From NCBI RefSeq assembly GCF_016889765.1, contig NZ_CP069533.1, forward strand, positions 1,612,001 through 1,676,000: a stretch of 64,000 nucleotides of DNA, written 5' to 3'. The translations under genes were made by a program, and so were the position numbers. The notes under the pieces were generated by a model. That model did not search any database. It had not been told where the DNA came from and saw nothing but the letters and a program-made list of their open reading frames with translations. Shown one piece after another: positions 8,776 to 17,392 of this stretch (positions within the stretch are counted from its first letter, which is position 1; each line of letters opens with the position of its first letter). The DNA comes from Corynebacterium minutissimum (GTDB lineage: Bacteria > Actinomycetota > Actinomycetes > Mycobacteriales > Mycobacteriaceae).

Positions 8776-9656
8776 ACCAATGCCAACGCGAGGGCGTTAA
8801 TGATTGCCCACACCAGCATTGCGCGGCCAGTCATGCCGAGCACCGGGATGAGTTTGGGCCCGCGCGCACCGCGGTTGACGGTGCGGATAGCGCCTAGTGC
8901 GAGGGGGAAGTACAGCAGGGAGGCCAGCGCTGCCCAGGAATCAAAAGCCAGGCCCACGGTAAGAAGTACCGGGAGCAGGAGCAGCGTCATAAACAGCGTG
9001 CGGGATTTCTTATCACCCAAGCGCACGGCCAGAGTGATCTTTCCGGCGGCTGTATCGGAAGGGATGTCACGGATATTGTTGGCCAAGTTCACCGCGGAGC
9101 TCATGCCGCCAATGCCCACGGCCAATGCCAGGCCGGTCCACGTGATACGGCCGGCTTGCGTGAATTCGGTGCCGAGAACCGCGACGAGTCCGAAGAAGAT
9201 GAAGATGGCGATTTCCCCAAACCCGCGGTAGCCATAAGGGTTCTTGCCGCCGGTGTAGAACCACGCGCCGGCGATGCACACGGCGCCGACGAGGATGAAC
9301 CAGGCTGCGTTGGCGGCCAGCGACAGTGAGATGCCCGCGATGGCGGCCACGCCGAAGCAAGCGAAAGCGGCGAACTTGACGTGCTGTGGTTTGGCCAGCC
9401 CGCCCCCGGTAAGCCGCTGGGGGCCGGTGCGGTCATCATCGGTGCCGCGGATGCCATCGGAGTAATCGTTGGCGTAATTCACGCCGATGATAAGCGCCCA
9501 GGCCACGATGAGCGCCAGCAACGCCCGGCCCCAGTGCAGGCCGTGGGCCGCGGCAGCGGCACCGGTACCAGCGATAACGGGAGCAAAGGCATTGGCCCAG
9601 GTGTGCGGGCGAGCACCCTGGAGCCAATCGGCAGGAGTGGCGGAATAGGCAGACAT
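8772..9656 (-). CDS. menA: 1,4-dihydroxy-2-naphthoate polyprenyltransferase
   Basis: 294 residues, UbiA superfamily integral membrane prenyltransferase with about eight to nine helices. The first Asp-rich motif is 'NYANDYSDGIRGTDDDR' and the second is 'NNIRDIPSDTAAGK'; both bind the Mg-diphosphate of the prenyl donor. It joins the polyprenyl tail to DHNA to give demethylmenaquinone. GTG 9662 is an alternative start two codons up. ATG 9656 is preferred because CACAAT (9664-9669) sits 7 nt upstream of it. Confidence 0.92.
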   Translation of the reverse strand: MSAYSATPADWLQGARPHTWANAFAPVIAGTGAAAAAHGLHWGRALLALIVAWALIIGVNYANDYSDGIRGTDDDRTGPQRLTGGGLAKPQHVKFAAFACFGVAAIAGISLSLAANAAWFILVGAVCIAGAWFYTGGKNPYGYRGFGEIAIFIFFGLVAVLGTEFTQAGRITWTGLALAVGIGGMSSAVNLANNIRDIPSDTAAGKITLAVRLGDKKSRTLFMTLLLLPVLLTVGLAFDSWAALASLLYFPLALGAIRTVNRGARGPKLIPVLGMTGRAMLVWAIINALALALV

Positions 9657-9661
9657 GCTCA

Positions 9662-10516
9662 CTATTGTGCCACTGGTGTGGTGTGCTGCGGCAATGAGCT
9701 GGTGCGTTGGCGAAAGCGGTAGATGATGAGCACTGCAACGAAAATAACGGCATTGGTGACTGTCATTGCGGCAGAGGTAGCCGCGTCAAGGACATAGGCA
9801 ACCCAAAATCCCACGACCGCGCTGATAGCGGCAACGCCACAGGCGGTCAACACCAGCGTGGGCACGCGCTGAGTAAGCAGCCGCGCGGTCATCGTCGGGA
9901 ATACCATGAGAGCGATGACCAGCATGGCACCGGCAGCGTGAAAGGCGGCGGTGGCGGTGCAGGCAACCACGGTCATAAATATGATGTGAAGAACGCGCGT
10001 GGGCACCCCGCGTGCGGCACAAAAATCGGCGTCAAAAGTCGTGGCGGATAAACGCGGCAGTGTAAGGGCGAGGAAGAGAGCATTGATACCCAGCACTGCG
10101 GCCATGATGTAGCAATAGTTGGGATTGGAGAAGGCCGCGAGGTTGAGATCACCGACGAGAACGGCGTGGACATCAAGGTGCACGTGGCTCATGTGCGTAG
10201 AAATCAGGATGACTCCGGCGGCAAACAGGGCGGGAAAGACCAATCCGAGGGCGGAATCAGCAGTCACCAGCGGGCTGCGCTGTAGTGCGTCAGTTCCCAA
10301 CGCCACCACCAAGGCGCCAGCGGCCGCGGTAACGAGCAAGATGGGTGAATCTAGATCTGCGGTAAAGAGGTAGCCGACGGCAATTCCGGGAAGGACGGCA
10401 TGGCCGATGCCGTCGATAAGCATGGCCTGGCCTTTGAGGACAACAAAGGTGCCGGGGATAGCACAGGCCAAGGCCGTCAGAACGGCAAGGAGACAAGCGG
10501 TCGCGGCGAGGGTCAT
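9662..10516 (-). CDS. mntD: Manganese/metal ABC transporter permease
   Basis: 284 residues, ABC-3 (ZnuB/MntB-like) permease with about eight helices. Family signs are 'LKGQAMLIDGIGHAVLPGIAVGYLF' and the late 'AAGAMLVIALMVFPTMTARLL'. It is the last gene of a four-gene operon, overlapping the upstream permease by 4 bp. With that second permease and the ATPase it would import the metal delivered by the lipoprotein encoded at the operon start. The Mn assignment rests on the adjacent MntR gene and operator. Confidence 0.85.
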   Translation of the reverse strand: MTLAATACLLAVLTALACAIPGTFVVLKGQAMLIDGIGHAVLPGIAVGYLFTADLDSPILLVTAAAGALVVALGTDALQRSPLVTADSALGLVFPALFAAGVILISTHMSHVHLDVHAVLVGDLNLAAFSNPNYCYIMAAVLGINALFLALTLPRLSATTFDADFCAARGVPTRVLHIIFMTVVACTATAAFHAAGAMLVIALMVFPTMTARLLTQRVPTLVLTACGVAAISAVVGFWVAYVLDAATSAAMTVTNAVIFVAVLIIYRFRQRTSSLPQHTTPVAQ

Positions 10517-11367
10517 GAGGCTAGCTTTCTACTGGTGAGGCTGATAGTGACGAGCGCCGCCTGAGCCAGGACGATGACCGGACCGGTGGGCAGCGGGCCG
10601 TGCGCAATGGAGACATAGCAGCCGAGAGCAGCGGTGGCCGCGCCGAAGAACCCGGAGAGCGCGATGAAAGGTAGCAAGCGCGTGGTCCAGGGGCGGGCAG
10701 CGGCGGCAGGGCTGATGACCACGGCGACCATGAGCACTACGCCGACGACTTTGACGCCGAGCACCGTGATGGCGGTGAGGGCGAAGAAACTAGCCGCGTT
10801 GAGGAACGAGGTGCGGATGCCGGCTACCTGGGCAAAACTTGAATCAAAAGTGACTGCGGCCTGCCGGGTGTGAATGAGGAAAAGAAAAAGCAGCACGCAG
10901 CCACCGATGATGAGTGTGGACCGTACATCCGCGCGAGTGAGCGTGGAGGCATTTCCCAGCAAATAATCCTGGATTCCGGCCTTGCCAGGCAATGGTCGGC
11001 GGGAAATATACTGCATGAGCAGCATTCCCACCGAGAAAAATGTGGTTAGCGTGGCCGCCATCGCAGTGGTTTGCCCCAGGGGAGTTAACCGCGGGATGAG
11101 GTGAATGCACCCCACCGCGAGGGTTCCGGTGAGCAGGGCGCCGCAAGAAAGAAGCCAGACATTTCGCCCGTCCCAGCCAATGGCGGTGGCCACGAGGAAG
11201 GCGGTGAGCAGTCCAGGCAGGGAAGAATGCGAGATGGCATCGGCCAGCAGGCTGGTGCGGCGAACATATACCAGTGGGCCTAGCGCGCCAGCGCAGCCAC
11301 CGATGAGCACGGTGCCCAGGAGTGCCTGGGTATAGGTGTAGTTCTGAAGAAGCTCGAGTGGGTTCAT
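10513..11367 (-). CDS. mntC: Manganese/metal ABC transporter permease
   Basis: 284 residues, ABC-3 family, about eight helices, with the conserved 'RRTSLLADAISHSSLPGLLTAFLV' near the N-terminus and 'LGVKVVGVVLMVAVVISPAAAARPWTTRLLPF' in the second half. The ATG overlaps the upstream ATPase stop. It is paralogous to the next permease and probably forms a heterodimeric pore with it. Confidence 0.85.
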   Translation of the reverse strand: MNPLELLQNYTYTQALLGTVLIGGCAGALGPLVYVRRTSLLADAISHSSLPGLLTAFLVATAIGWDGRNVWLLSCGALLTGTLAVGCIHLIPRLTPLGQTTAMAATLTTFFSVGMLLMQYISRRPLPGKAGIQDYLLGNASTLTRADVRSTLIIGGCVLLFLFLIHTRQAAVTFDSSFAQVAGIRTSFLNAASFFALTAITVLGVKVVGVVLMVAVVISPAAAARPWTTRLLPFIALSGFFGAATAALGCYVSIAHGPLPTGPVIVLAQAALVTISLTSRKLAS

Positions 11368-12074
11368 GATGGCAGGGAAAACATGTCGGCAATGGCGGAC
11401 TCGGTAAGTACCTGCTCGGTGGGGCCAGCAGCAATGAGCCGGCCGTGGCCGACCATGAGGACCTCATCGCAAAAGTCGGCGACCTCCGCCAGGTTGTGAT
11501 GCACCAGCAGGATGGTCACGCCGTTCTCGCGCAGTTCCTTGAGTACATCCATGATGGCGCGCTGACTCGCGGCATCGACACCAGCGAAGGGCTCGTCGAG
11601 GATGATGAATTCCGGCTCGCTAACGAGCGTGCGCGCCAACAACACGCGCTGGCGCTGACCACCAGACAGGGCGGAAATCGGCAGCTGCGCGTGTGCCTGC
11701 ATTCCGGTGCGGGAAAGCGCGGCGTGAGCGGCGTCTTTGTCAGCGCGGCTGGGCCACTGCCACCAGCGCAGCCCGGCGGTGCGGCCCATCAGGGCGATGT
11801 CGAAGGCGGTGGCAGGGTAATTCCAGTCGATATCCGCATGTTGTGGCATATATCCGAGACGCTGCCGAAAATGTGCCAGATCGACGCCATCGAAGGTCAT
11901 CGACCCGCAGGCTAGAGGCGGAAGGAGCCCTACCAGCGTGCGGACCAGAGTAGACTTTCCCGACCCGTTCGCACCCACCAGCCCGGTGATAGTCGCGGGG
12001 GTGAGGGTGAAGGAGGCGTCGTGAAGCACCGGCGTGCGGGGATAGCCGGCGGTGAGGTTTCCTACGCTGAGCAT
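11364..12074 (-). CDS. mntB: Manganese/metal ABC transporter ATP-binding protein
   Basis: 236 residues. Walker A 'GANGSGKST', Q-loop within 'GYMPQHADIDW', signature 'LSGGQRQRVLLA', Walker B 'EFIILDEPFAGVD' and switch His in 'ILLVHHNL' are all intact. The 'MPQHADIDW' stretch is typical of the Mn/Zn (MntB/ZnuC) subfamily. Start and end overlap both neighbours by 1-4 bp, so the operon is translationally coupled. Confidence 0.9.
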   Translation of the reverse strand: MLSVGNLTAGYPRTPVLHDASFTLTPATITGLVGANGSGKSTLVRTLVGLLPPLACGSMTFDGVDLAHFRQRLGYMPQHADIDWNYPATAFDIALMGRTAGLRWWQWPSRADKDAAHAALSRTGMQAHAQLPISALSGGQRQRVLLARTLVSEPEFIILDEPFAGVDAASQRAIMDVLKELRENGVTILLVHHNLAEVADFCDEVLMVGHGRLIAAGPTEQVLTESAIADMFSLPS

Positions 12075-13000
12075 TAGCTTAGTGCTTTCGCCACGGCGCT
12101 AGCGTTATGTTCGAAGGCTCCGAGGTAGGTATCGGTTGGGGCTTCCGGGCCGAGGGTATCGGCAAAGAGCTCTTCATCCGAGATGGTGACTGTCCAGTTG
12201 CGGGTTTCTACGGCTTCCTTGAGAGAAGTGATGGCCTGTGGGTTCGCCTGGTTATCTTGGAAGATAACGGGGACCTTCTTCTCCGCGATGGTATCCGCGA
12301 GCTCGGAGATCTCAGTGGCGGACTTGGTGGCTTCGGTGGTCACGAAGTCGGTGGCTTGGACTTCAAAGTCGAAGGTCTTGCCGAAGTAGTTGAAGGCGTC
12401 ATGGCCGGTGATGAGAACACGCGGGGAGGCGCTTTCGAGTTCCTTAGCGGCCTTGTCGTGCGCGGCTGCAATCTTGTCTTCATAAGCATCGGCGGCCGCG
12501 GCATAGTCTTCGGCATTGTCAGAGTCGATTTCGCCGAGTTTGGTGCCGATGTGATCGACGACCTGGCTCCACAGCTCGGGGCTATTCCAGATGTGCGGGT
12601 CGTAGAGTTTTTCGCCCTTGTCACCTTGCTCGGGCCACGGCAGGAGGTCGGCAGTATCGAGTTGTTCGCCAACTGCTAGCTGCTTCTCACCGAGGGAGGA
12701 GAGCTGGTCCACCATTTGCGCCTCGAGGTGAAGGCCATTCCAGAGGACGAGGTCGGCGTCCTGCATCTTTTCAATATCGCGCGTGGTGGGCTGGTATGTG
12801 TGTGGATCGCCGCCGGGGCCGACCATGGTGGTGATGTCGGCGTCCGGGGCGATATTGGCGGCCGCATCAGCCAAGTAACCGGTCGTGGCGAAGATCGTCA
12901 GATTGTCGTCCTGGGCTTCGGTGGAGTCGCTGCTGGTGCAGGCGCTCAGCGTGCTTGCGACCACGAGGGAAGCGAGGGGAAGGGCAATAATTTTCTTCAC
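12074..13000 (-). CDS. mntA: Manganese/metal-binding lipoprotein of ABC transporter
   Basis: 308 residues, signal peptide ending in lipobox LSAC, then a cluster A-I (PsaA/ZnuA-like) fold. Likely metal ligands are seen in order: His in 'GGDPHTYQPT', His in 'LYDPHIWNS', His in 'VLITGHDAFNYFG' and an acidic residue near the C-terminus. There is no His-rich loop of the kind common in zinc binders, which favours Mn (or Fe). The start is GTG at 13000 with a GAGAGG site. It is the first gene of the mntABCD-type operon, divergent from mntR. Confidence 0.87.
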   Translation of the reverse strand: MKKIIALPLASLVVASTLSACTSSDSTEAQDDNLTIFATTGYLADAAANIAPDADITTMVGPGGDPHTYQPTTRDIEKMQDADLVLWNGLHLEAQMVDQLSSLGEKQLAVGEQLDTADLLPWPEQGDKGEKLYDPHIWNSPELWSQVVDHIGTKLGEIDSDNAEDYAAAADAYEDKIAAAHDKAAKELESASPRVLITGHDAFNYFGKTFDFEVQATDFVTTEATKSATEISELADTIAEKKVPVIFQDNQANPQAITSLKEAVETRNWTVTISDEELFADTLGPEAPTDTYLGAFEHNASAVAKALS

Positions 13001-13032
13001 AGGAAACCTCTCTTATTAAAAGTGAATGTCGA

Positions 13033-13050
13033 TGTTCAACAGATTGAACT
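13033..13050. promoter_or_regulatory. MntR-type operator (inverted repeat)
   Basis: TGTTCAA, four bases, then TTGAACT: a 7-4-7 dyad with one mismatch, in the gap between the divergent metal transporter operon and mntR. It matches, from memory, the MntR operator pattern TGTTCAA-N4-TTGAACA described for C. glutamicum. Binding here would be expected to repress the operon in Mn-replete cells and could autoregulate mntR. Confidence 0.75.
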
Positions 13051-13095
13051 TGAAAGAGCATAAGTGCTGAAACCTTTGGAAGCAATAGGCTGAAC

Positions 13096-13101
13096 TACGA
13101 T
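13096..13101 (+). promoter_or_regulatory. -10 box of mntR (leaderless)
   Basis: TACGAT ends 6 nt before the ATG at 13108. Confidence 0.5.
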
Positions 13102-13107
13102 GGGGGT

Positions 13108-13797
13108 ATGCACATCAGCGAGCTACCCGAACGCACCCAGGATTACCTCAAGCTTCTCTGGACCCATGAGGAGAAAGAGGGCGCTAATACCGCGATGCCG
13201 CTCGGGGATCTAGCCAAAGCGGCTGGACAGAAACTGCCCACCACGTCGGAGGCGGTCAAGCGCCTGGCCGCGAAGGGACTGGTGGAACATGAACGCTACT
13301 TTGGAGTCCGGCTGGTAGAGGAAGGCCGGCGGCTGGCTGTGGCAATGGTGCGCCGGCATCGACTCCTGGAAACCTTCCTCGTGCGCACTCTGGGCTATAC
13401 CTGGGATGAGGTGCACGATGAGGCGGAAATGCTAGAGCACGCGACGTCCGACAGGCTCGTTGAACGCCTCGATTCTTTCCTGGGCAACCCCGCCCGCGAT
13501 CCGCATGGTGATCCCATACCTGCCCCGGATGGCACTGCCGAGCCGGTCTCGCGCATTACGCTTATCGACGTCCCCGCGCAGACCCCCGTCACCGTGGAGC
13601 AGGTCACTGACGCTGACGGCGAATTTTTGCGCTACCTGGATAAATATGGAGTGCGGCCGGGAGTGGAATTGACCGTCGTTGCCCCCTCGGTCGCGGGTGT
13701 GCTCGAGGTTGCCGTCGACGGCGGTTCACACTTCCCCCTCGGGGAATCCGCTGCGCGCGGCATTGCCGTACGCAGCATCAGCGAAGCGGAGGATTAG
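13108..13797 (+). CDS. mntR: Mn-dependent transcriptional repressor, DtxR/MntR family
   Basis: 229 residues in the long DtxR layout: winged helix-turn-helix (residues 1-65), metal-binding dimerisation domain ('RRHRLLETFLVRTLGYTWDEVHDEAEMLEHATSD') and a C-terminal SH3-like FeoA domain (about 150-226). At the place of the DtxR metal ligand Cys102 this protein has Glu ('DEAEMLEH'), the usual mark of Mn-type MntR. It is divergent from the metal ABC operon with the 7-4-7 operator between them. Its stop overlaps the convergent menE gene by 4 bp. Confidence 0.88.
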   Translation: MHISELPERTQDYLKLLWTHEEKEGANTAMPLGDLAKAAGQKLPTTSEAVKRLAAKGLVEHERYFGVRLVEEGRRLAVAMVRRHRLLETFLVRTLGYTWDEVHDEAEMLEHATSDRLVERLDSFLGNPARDPHGDPIPAPDGTAEPVSRITLIDVPAQTPVTVEQVTDADGEFLRYLDKYGVRPGVELTVVAPSVAGVLEVAVDGGSHFPLGESAARGIAVRSISEAED

Positions 13798-14942
13798 CTG
13801 CCCCACGTGCGGGCGACGGCGAGGCGGTCTACCTTGCCGGGGCCGGTGGTGGGGAGTTCAGGCAGGCGCTTGAAATCCTTGGGGATGTGCCACCGGGGAA
13901 GGCCAACGTCATCGAGAGCCACGAGGATATCGCCGACATCCGCCCATCCGGTATAGGCGGCGACGATCATCTGCCCTAAGCGTGGGTGGGGGATGCCGAC
14001 CACGCATACTCCTTCCACGCCCGGCACGCGAAGGATGTGCTGCTCGAGCTGCTCCGGGTGGAGCTTGAGCCCGCCGGTGTTCAGGATGTTGTCGAGGCGC
14101 CCGGTGACGGTGAGGTGGCCGTCGTGAAGCGCGCCGGCGTCGGAGGTAGCAAACCACGAGGTGCCGGACTCATCGACCACGAAGGCATCTGAGTCCACGT
14201 TCCGGTAGCCTCGCGCAATCATGGGGCCGCCGAGGTAAATGCGCCCCTCGTCGCCGATGCGAACACGAGCGCTATCGAGAGGACGACCGTTGTAGACGCA
14301 GCCGCCGGCGGTCTCCGAGGAGCCGTAGGTGGTGACGATATTGATGCGCAGCTTTTTCGCAGAGTCCAACAACTGTGGGTGGGTGGCAGCACCCCCGACG
14401 AGGATGGCATCAAAGGTGCGCAAGGCCTCGATTCCTTCTAGCGAATCCATGGCCTTGGCTAGCTGCATCGGGGTCAGGCCCGTGTATGAGCGATCCCCAG
14501 TGGCGGCCAGCTCGTGCGCGGCGCGGGCGAAATTGGGGATGGAAAAACCTTCTGACAGGTCAAGGCAGAGCGGCTCCACGCCCGCGACGAGCGAGCGGAT
14601 TAATACCTGGATGCCCGCGATATGGGAGGCGGGCATGGCTAGCAGCCACTGGCCGGCGCCACCGAGAGCGCGGTGCGTGGCATCGGCGCTAGACACCAAG
14701 TTGGCAGCCGTGAGTTGCGCGCCCTTCGGCGTGCCCGTGGACCCGGAGGTGGCCACGACCAGCGCGATGGGAGAATCAATGGGTTCTCCTGCGCGCATGT
14801 GGTTGCGTAGCAGCTGCGCGCGGGTGCGGTCTTCCGCCGGGACGGGCAGGAAGGTGGCTTGTCCTGCGATGGCCGCTTCCAGATCAGGGAGGATGGCGGC
14901 AGGGTCACGCGGATCGACGGGCAGAGGAGAGAGGAAAGTCAC
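13794..14942 (-). CDS. menE: o-succinylbenzoate-CoA ligase
   Basis: 382 residues, acyl-CoA synthetase (AMP-forming) family. The P-loop-like 'VVATSGSTGTPKGA' (about residue 65), 'TTYGSSETAGGCVYNG' and 'TSDAGALHDGHLTVTGRLDNILNTGG' are present, with a catalytic Lys in 'PTTGPGKVDRLAV'. It is shorter than typical 450-500-residue MenE because the N-terminus is reduced, as is usual in corynebacteria and mycobacteria. It activates o-succinylbenzoate for menaquinone synthesis. The start is GTG at 14942. Confidence 0.88.
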   Translation of the reverse strand: MTFLSPLPVDPRDPAAILPDLEAAIAGQATFLPVPAEDRTRAQLLRNHMRAGEPIDSPIALVVATSGSTGTPKGAQLTAANLVSSADATHRALGGAGQWLLAMPASHIAGIQVLIRSLVAGVEPLCLDLSEGFSIPNFARAAHELAATGDRSYTGLTPMQLAKAMDSLEGIEALRTFDAILVGGAATHPQLLDSAKKLRINIVTTYGSSETAGGCVYNGRPLDSARVRIGDEGRIYLGGPMIARGYRNVDSDAFVVDESGTSWFATSDAGALHDGHLTVTGRLDNILNTGGLKLHPEQLEQHILRVPGVEGVCVVGIPHPRLGQMIVAAYTGWADVGDILVALDDVGLPRWHIPKDFKRLPELPTTGPGKVDRLAVARTWGS

Positions 14943-14953
14943 GGTTAGTTAGG

Positions 14954-15115
14954 TTACCGCCCGCGGTGCTCATAGGGGTTGATGAGTTCGTCCTCCTGAT
15001 CGAAGGGGCGCTCACCGTCCCTCTGAGCCTGCTGGATGCGCCGCAACATCCACACTCGCGATGCAATGACGGCAATGAGCGCGATGGCCGCGAGGGCAAT
15101 GGCGAAATACAGCAC
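14954..15115 (-). CDS. Small single-span membrane protein
   Basis: A 53-residue reading frame: GTG start at 15115 with an upstream GGGAGAG, a membrane helix over residues 2-19, a basic 'RRIQQAQRDGERP', then an acidic tail ending 'INPYEHRGR'. Hydrophobic-basic-acidic order and the ribosome site support a real gene. It lies just upstream of menE on the same strand (12-bp gap), so co-transcription is likely. No family recognised. Confidence 0.55.
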   Translation of the reverse strand: MLYFAIALAAIALIAVIASRVWMLRRIQQAQRDGERPFDQEDELINPYEHRGR

Positions 15116-15162
15116 TTCAGGCTCTCCCTGGGTGAAGGTGATTGGTGGTAATTAGGATAGCT

Positions 15163-15180
15163 GGCAGGTCCCTACCTGCC
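15163..15180 (-). terminator. Hairpin downstream of the 72-residue membrane protein gene
   Basis: GGCAGGT, CCCT loop, ACCTGCC: a perfect 7-bp stem, without an obvious T-run on the minus strand. It may be a weak terminator or processing structure. Confidence 0.3.
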
Positions 15181-15199
15181 CTCCCTACTGGCTTAAGCC

Positions 15200-15418
15200 T
15201 TAAGAAGTGGCCTCGTGTGTCTCGGGGGTGTCTTCTTCCGTGGAGAAGCAACCTAGGACAAAAATCAGCACCAGCATGGCGGCGATGGTTGCGCCAACGG
15301 CGACGCCCGCCCGTAGCAGCCATGACCATTCGGTAAAGTGCCGCAGGGAAACCAAAAGGATTAGGCAGAGGACAAGTCCGATTGGGCGGGTTATCTGATT
15401 GATTTTCTCCGTGGTCAA
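15200..15418 (-). CDS. Small two-span membrane protein
   Basis: 72 residues with two hydrophobic segments (about 11-25 and 36-57) and a short acidic, Thr/Glu-rich tail. The start is TTG at 15418 behind a strong GGAGG site, so the codon choice rests on that site. It sits between menB and menE on the same strand. A conserved actinobacterial neighbour of the men genes is plausible, but no family was recognised. Confidence 0.55.
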   Translation of the reverse strand: MTTEKINQITRPIGLVLCLILLVSLRHFTEWSWLLRAGVAVGATIAAMLVLIFVLGCFSTEEDTPETHEATS

Positions 15419-15521
15419 GGTTGCCTCCGTGGGAGCTATAGTTACTGGCGTTAACTGTCCTAGATATTACTCCGTTTTTATCTTTCGGGTGGAAGAGAAG
15501 GCACTAGCCCTCGATGGAGGC

Positions 15522-16502
15522 CTAGTAGTAGTACGGGAAGTCATCCCAGTTGGGCTCGCGCTTTTCCAGGAAGGATTCCTTGCCTTCGACGGCCTCATCG
15601 GTCATGTAGGCCAGGCGCGTGGCTTCGCCCGCAAAGACCTGCTGGCCCATGAGCCCGTCATCGGTGAGGTTGAAGGCGAACTTGAGCATGCGCTGGGCGG
15701 TGGGGGACTTCATATTGATTTCACGTCCCATCTGGATGGCGGCGTCCTCCAGCTCGGCGTGGTCAACCACCTCGTTGACCGCGCCCATCTCGTACATGCG
15801 CTGGGCGTCGTAGGTGCGCCCCAAGAAGAAGACTTCGCGGGCGTACTTTTGGCCCACCATCTTGGCTAAGTAGGCCGAGCCGTAGCCGGCGTCGAAGGAG
15901 CCGACGTCGGCGTCGGTTTGCTTGAAGCGTGCTTCTTGGCGGGAGGCAATGGTCATATCGCACACCACGTGTAGGGAGTGACCGCCGCCGGCGGCCCAGC
16001 CGTTGACCACGGCGATGACCACCTTGGGCATGGTGCGGATGAGGCGCTGGACTTCTAGGATGTGCAAGCGGCCGCCTTCGACCTTTTCGCGGGCGGTGTC
16101 TACCGTGGATTCGTCTGCAGTCGCGTCATCGTGCGCGTGCTCAGTGGCGTAGCGATACCCGGAGCGGCCGCGGATGCGCTGGTCACCGCCGGAGCAAAAT
16201 GCCCAGCCGCCGTCTTTCTGGGATGGCCCGTTGCCAGTCAGCAGCACTGTGCCAACATCCGGGGTACGACGCGCATGGTCCAGCGCGCGGTAAAGCTCAT
16301 CCACCGTGTGCGGGCGAAATGCATTGCGCACCTCGGGGCGGTCAAAAGCGATGCGGACGATGCCATCTTTACGCTGTGGCTTCGGACTATCACTGATGAG
16401 CCGGTGATAGGTAATATCCGTCAGGTCCTCAAAGCCCTCGACGGTCTGCCAGAGCTCCGGCTTGAAAGGATTATCGGTGCTGTAGTTCTTCTGCTCGCTC
16501 AT
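15522..16502 (-). CDS. menB: 1,4-dihydroxy-2-naphthoyl-CoA synthase
   Basis: 326 residues, crotonase fold. 'GNGPSQKDGGWAFCSGGDQRIRG' holds the first oxyanion-hole Gly, 'VVIAVVNGWAAGGGHSLHVVCDMTIAS' the second, and 'DAGYGSAYLAKMVGQKYAREVFFLGRTYDA' is a MenB signature. It closes the second ring of the naphthoquinone. Start ATG 16502 gives 'MSEQKNYSTDNPF', matching family length. The 22-codon in-frame extension upstream contains the -10 box and is rejected. Confidence 0.95.
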   Translation of the reverse strand: MSEQKNYSTDNPFKPELWQTVEGFEDLTDITYHRLISDSPKPQRKDGIVRIAFDRPEVRNAFRPHTVDELYRALDHARRTPDVGTVLLTGNGPSQKDGGWAFCSGGDQRIRGRSGYRYATEHAHDDATADESTVDTAREKVEGGRLHILEVQRLIRTMPKVVIAVVNGWAAGGGHSLHVVCDMTIASRQEARFKQTDADVGSFDAGYGSAYLAKMVGQKYAREVFFLGRTYDAQRMYEMGAVNEVVDHAELEDAAIQMGREINMKSPTAQRMLKFAFNLTDDGLMGQQVFAGEATRLAYMTDEAVEGKESFLEKREPNWDDFPYYY

Positions 16503-16845
16503 GGCACACCAGCTTAATTGGAAAGTAGTGCGCCGGAAGTATAGTCCCCATTCCCAACCCTCACCCACACTCCCCGCCCAGCGCGGCGGTGATAAACAAT
16601 AAACAATACTGCGGGATTTTCCCCGTCAATGTACACGTGTAATCCGTACCAGCGCGGTACACCATACAGTGGGACGGAATCGAACCTCCCTGCCTTCCTT
16701 GCGCTACGAAGGCGCCTGAGAAGCACTGGACTTTTCCCTGCCCAGTAAGGGTTGCGCTCGCTGCGAAAAGTGTGGGCTACCGTCGCGCGCACAGCGCGCG
16801 ACATGACTACGTGCCGCAAGGATGCGGCACAACTAGCGGCAGACC
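16503..16845. other. Intergenic region: menB promoter and two hairpins
   Basis: This 343-bp gap holds a good -10 box for menB (TATACT, 16538-16543, minus). It also holds two perfect hairpins just past the DIP1984-family gene: 9-bp stem 16782-16790/16794-16802 and 8-bp stem 16811-16818/16823-16830. A 101-codon frame crosses it on the minus strand but overlaps the menB promoter and has no recognisable homology. Confidence 0.5.
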
Positions 16846-17307
16846 TTATTTAGTTATGAGTTCCGTATTCCAGTTCAGCTGCTGGATGCGGGTATCGAGC
16901 TCGCGGTACTGGCGGGCCAGGTCATCGGCGCGCTCGCGCAGCTTCGGCACGGGCACGGTGGCCACGAACTTGATCTCTGAACGAGAGAAACGATCCTGGC
17001 GTGCACCAGCCTGTTCCGCCAAACCCTGGTAGATGCGGCGCTTGCGCAGGAGGCCATCGCGAAGTGCCAAGGCCTCCATCAGCGTGATCTCTTCATCGAA
17101 CTTCGTAGCCGTGTTCGTCGCGTTGATAGCGATAACGAGTTCATCAATGCGTGCAGTGACGCCCTCGAGCTCCCGGAGGAGATCCGTCGGATTCTCGTCC
17201 GGTTCATCGCCTTCCTGCACGCGGACCGTCGCCACAAGACGATCCTTCAGGGTGTTGAGGCGCTCCTGCGCCTGGGCGCGTTCGGCCAGGGCTTCAGCAA
17301 GTAGCAT
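16846..17307 (-). CDS. DIP1984-family (septicolysin-like) protein
   Basis: 153 residues, mostly alpha-helical with heptad-like charge pattern, 'LAERAQAQERLNTLKDRLVATVRVQEGD', 'DELVIAINATNT' and 'RDGLLRKRRIYQGLAEQAGARQDRFSRSEIKFVATV'. It resembles the DIP1984 family named from C. diphtheriae, sometimes labelled septicolysin; its function is not established. The ATG at 17307 has an ideal AGGAGGACCC site. The 258-bp upstream region carries a repeated palindromic motif (see that entry). Confidence 0.75.
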   Translation of the reverse strand: MLLAEALAERAQAQERLNTLKDRLVATVRVQEGDEPDENPTDLLRELEGVTARIDELVIAINATNTATKFDEEITLMEALALRDGLLRKRRIYQGLAEQAGARQDRFSRSEIKFVATVPVPKLRERADDLARQYRELDTRIQQLNWNTELITK

Positions 17308-17392
17308 GGGTCCTCCTTAATGGGAATCTTTATCTGCACAATCGTACAGAAGGGATGGGGGGAACGCCGTATGGTCGTGACGGTTTTAACAA

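Noticed and set aside
16668..16690. A T-arm-like GGTTCGATTCC stretch (minus strand) suggesting a tRNA
   Set aside because: The flanking 5 bp do not pair as a T-stem and no acceptor or anticodon stems could be built.
16514..16819. A 101-codon minus-strand frame between the DIP1984-family gene and menB
   Set aside because: It covers two hairpins and the menB -10 box, and its translation shows no domain; possible but not supportable.
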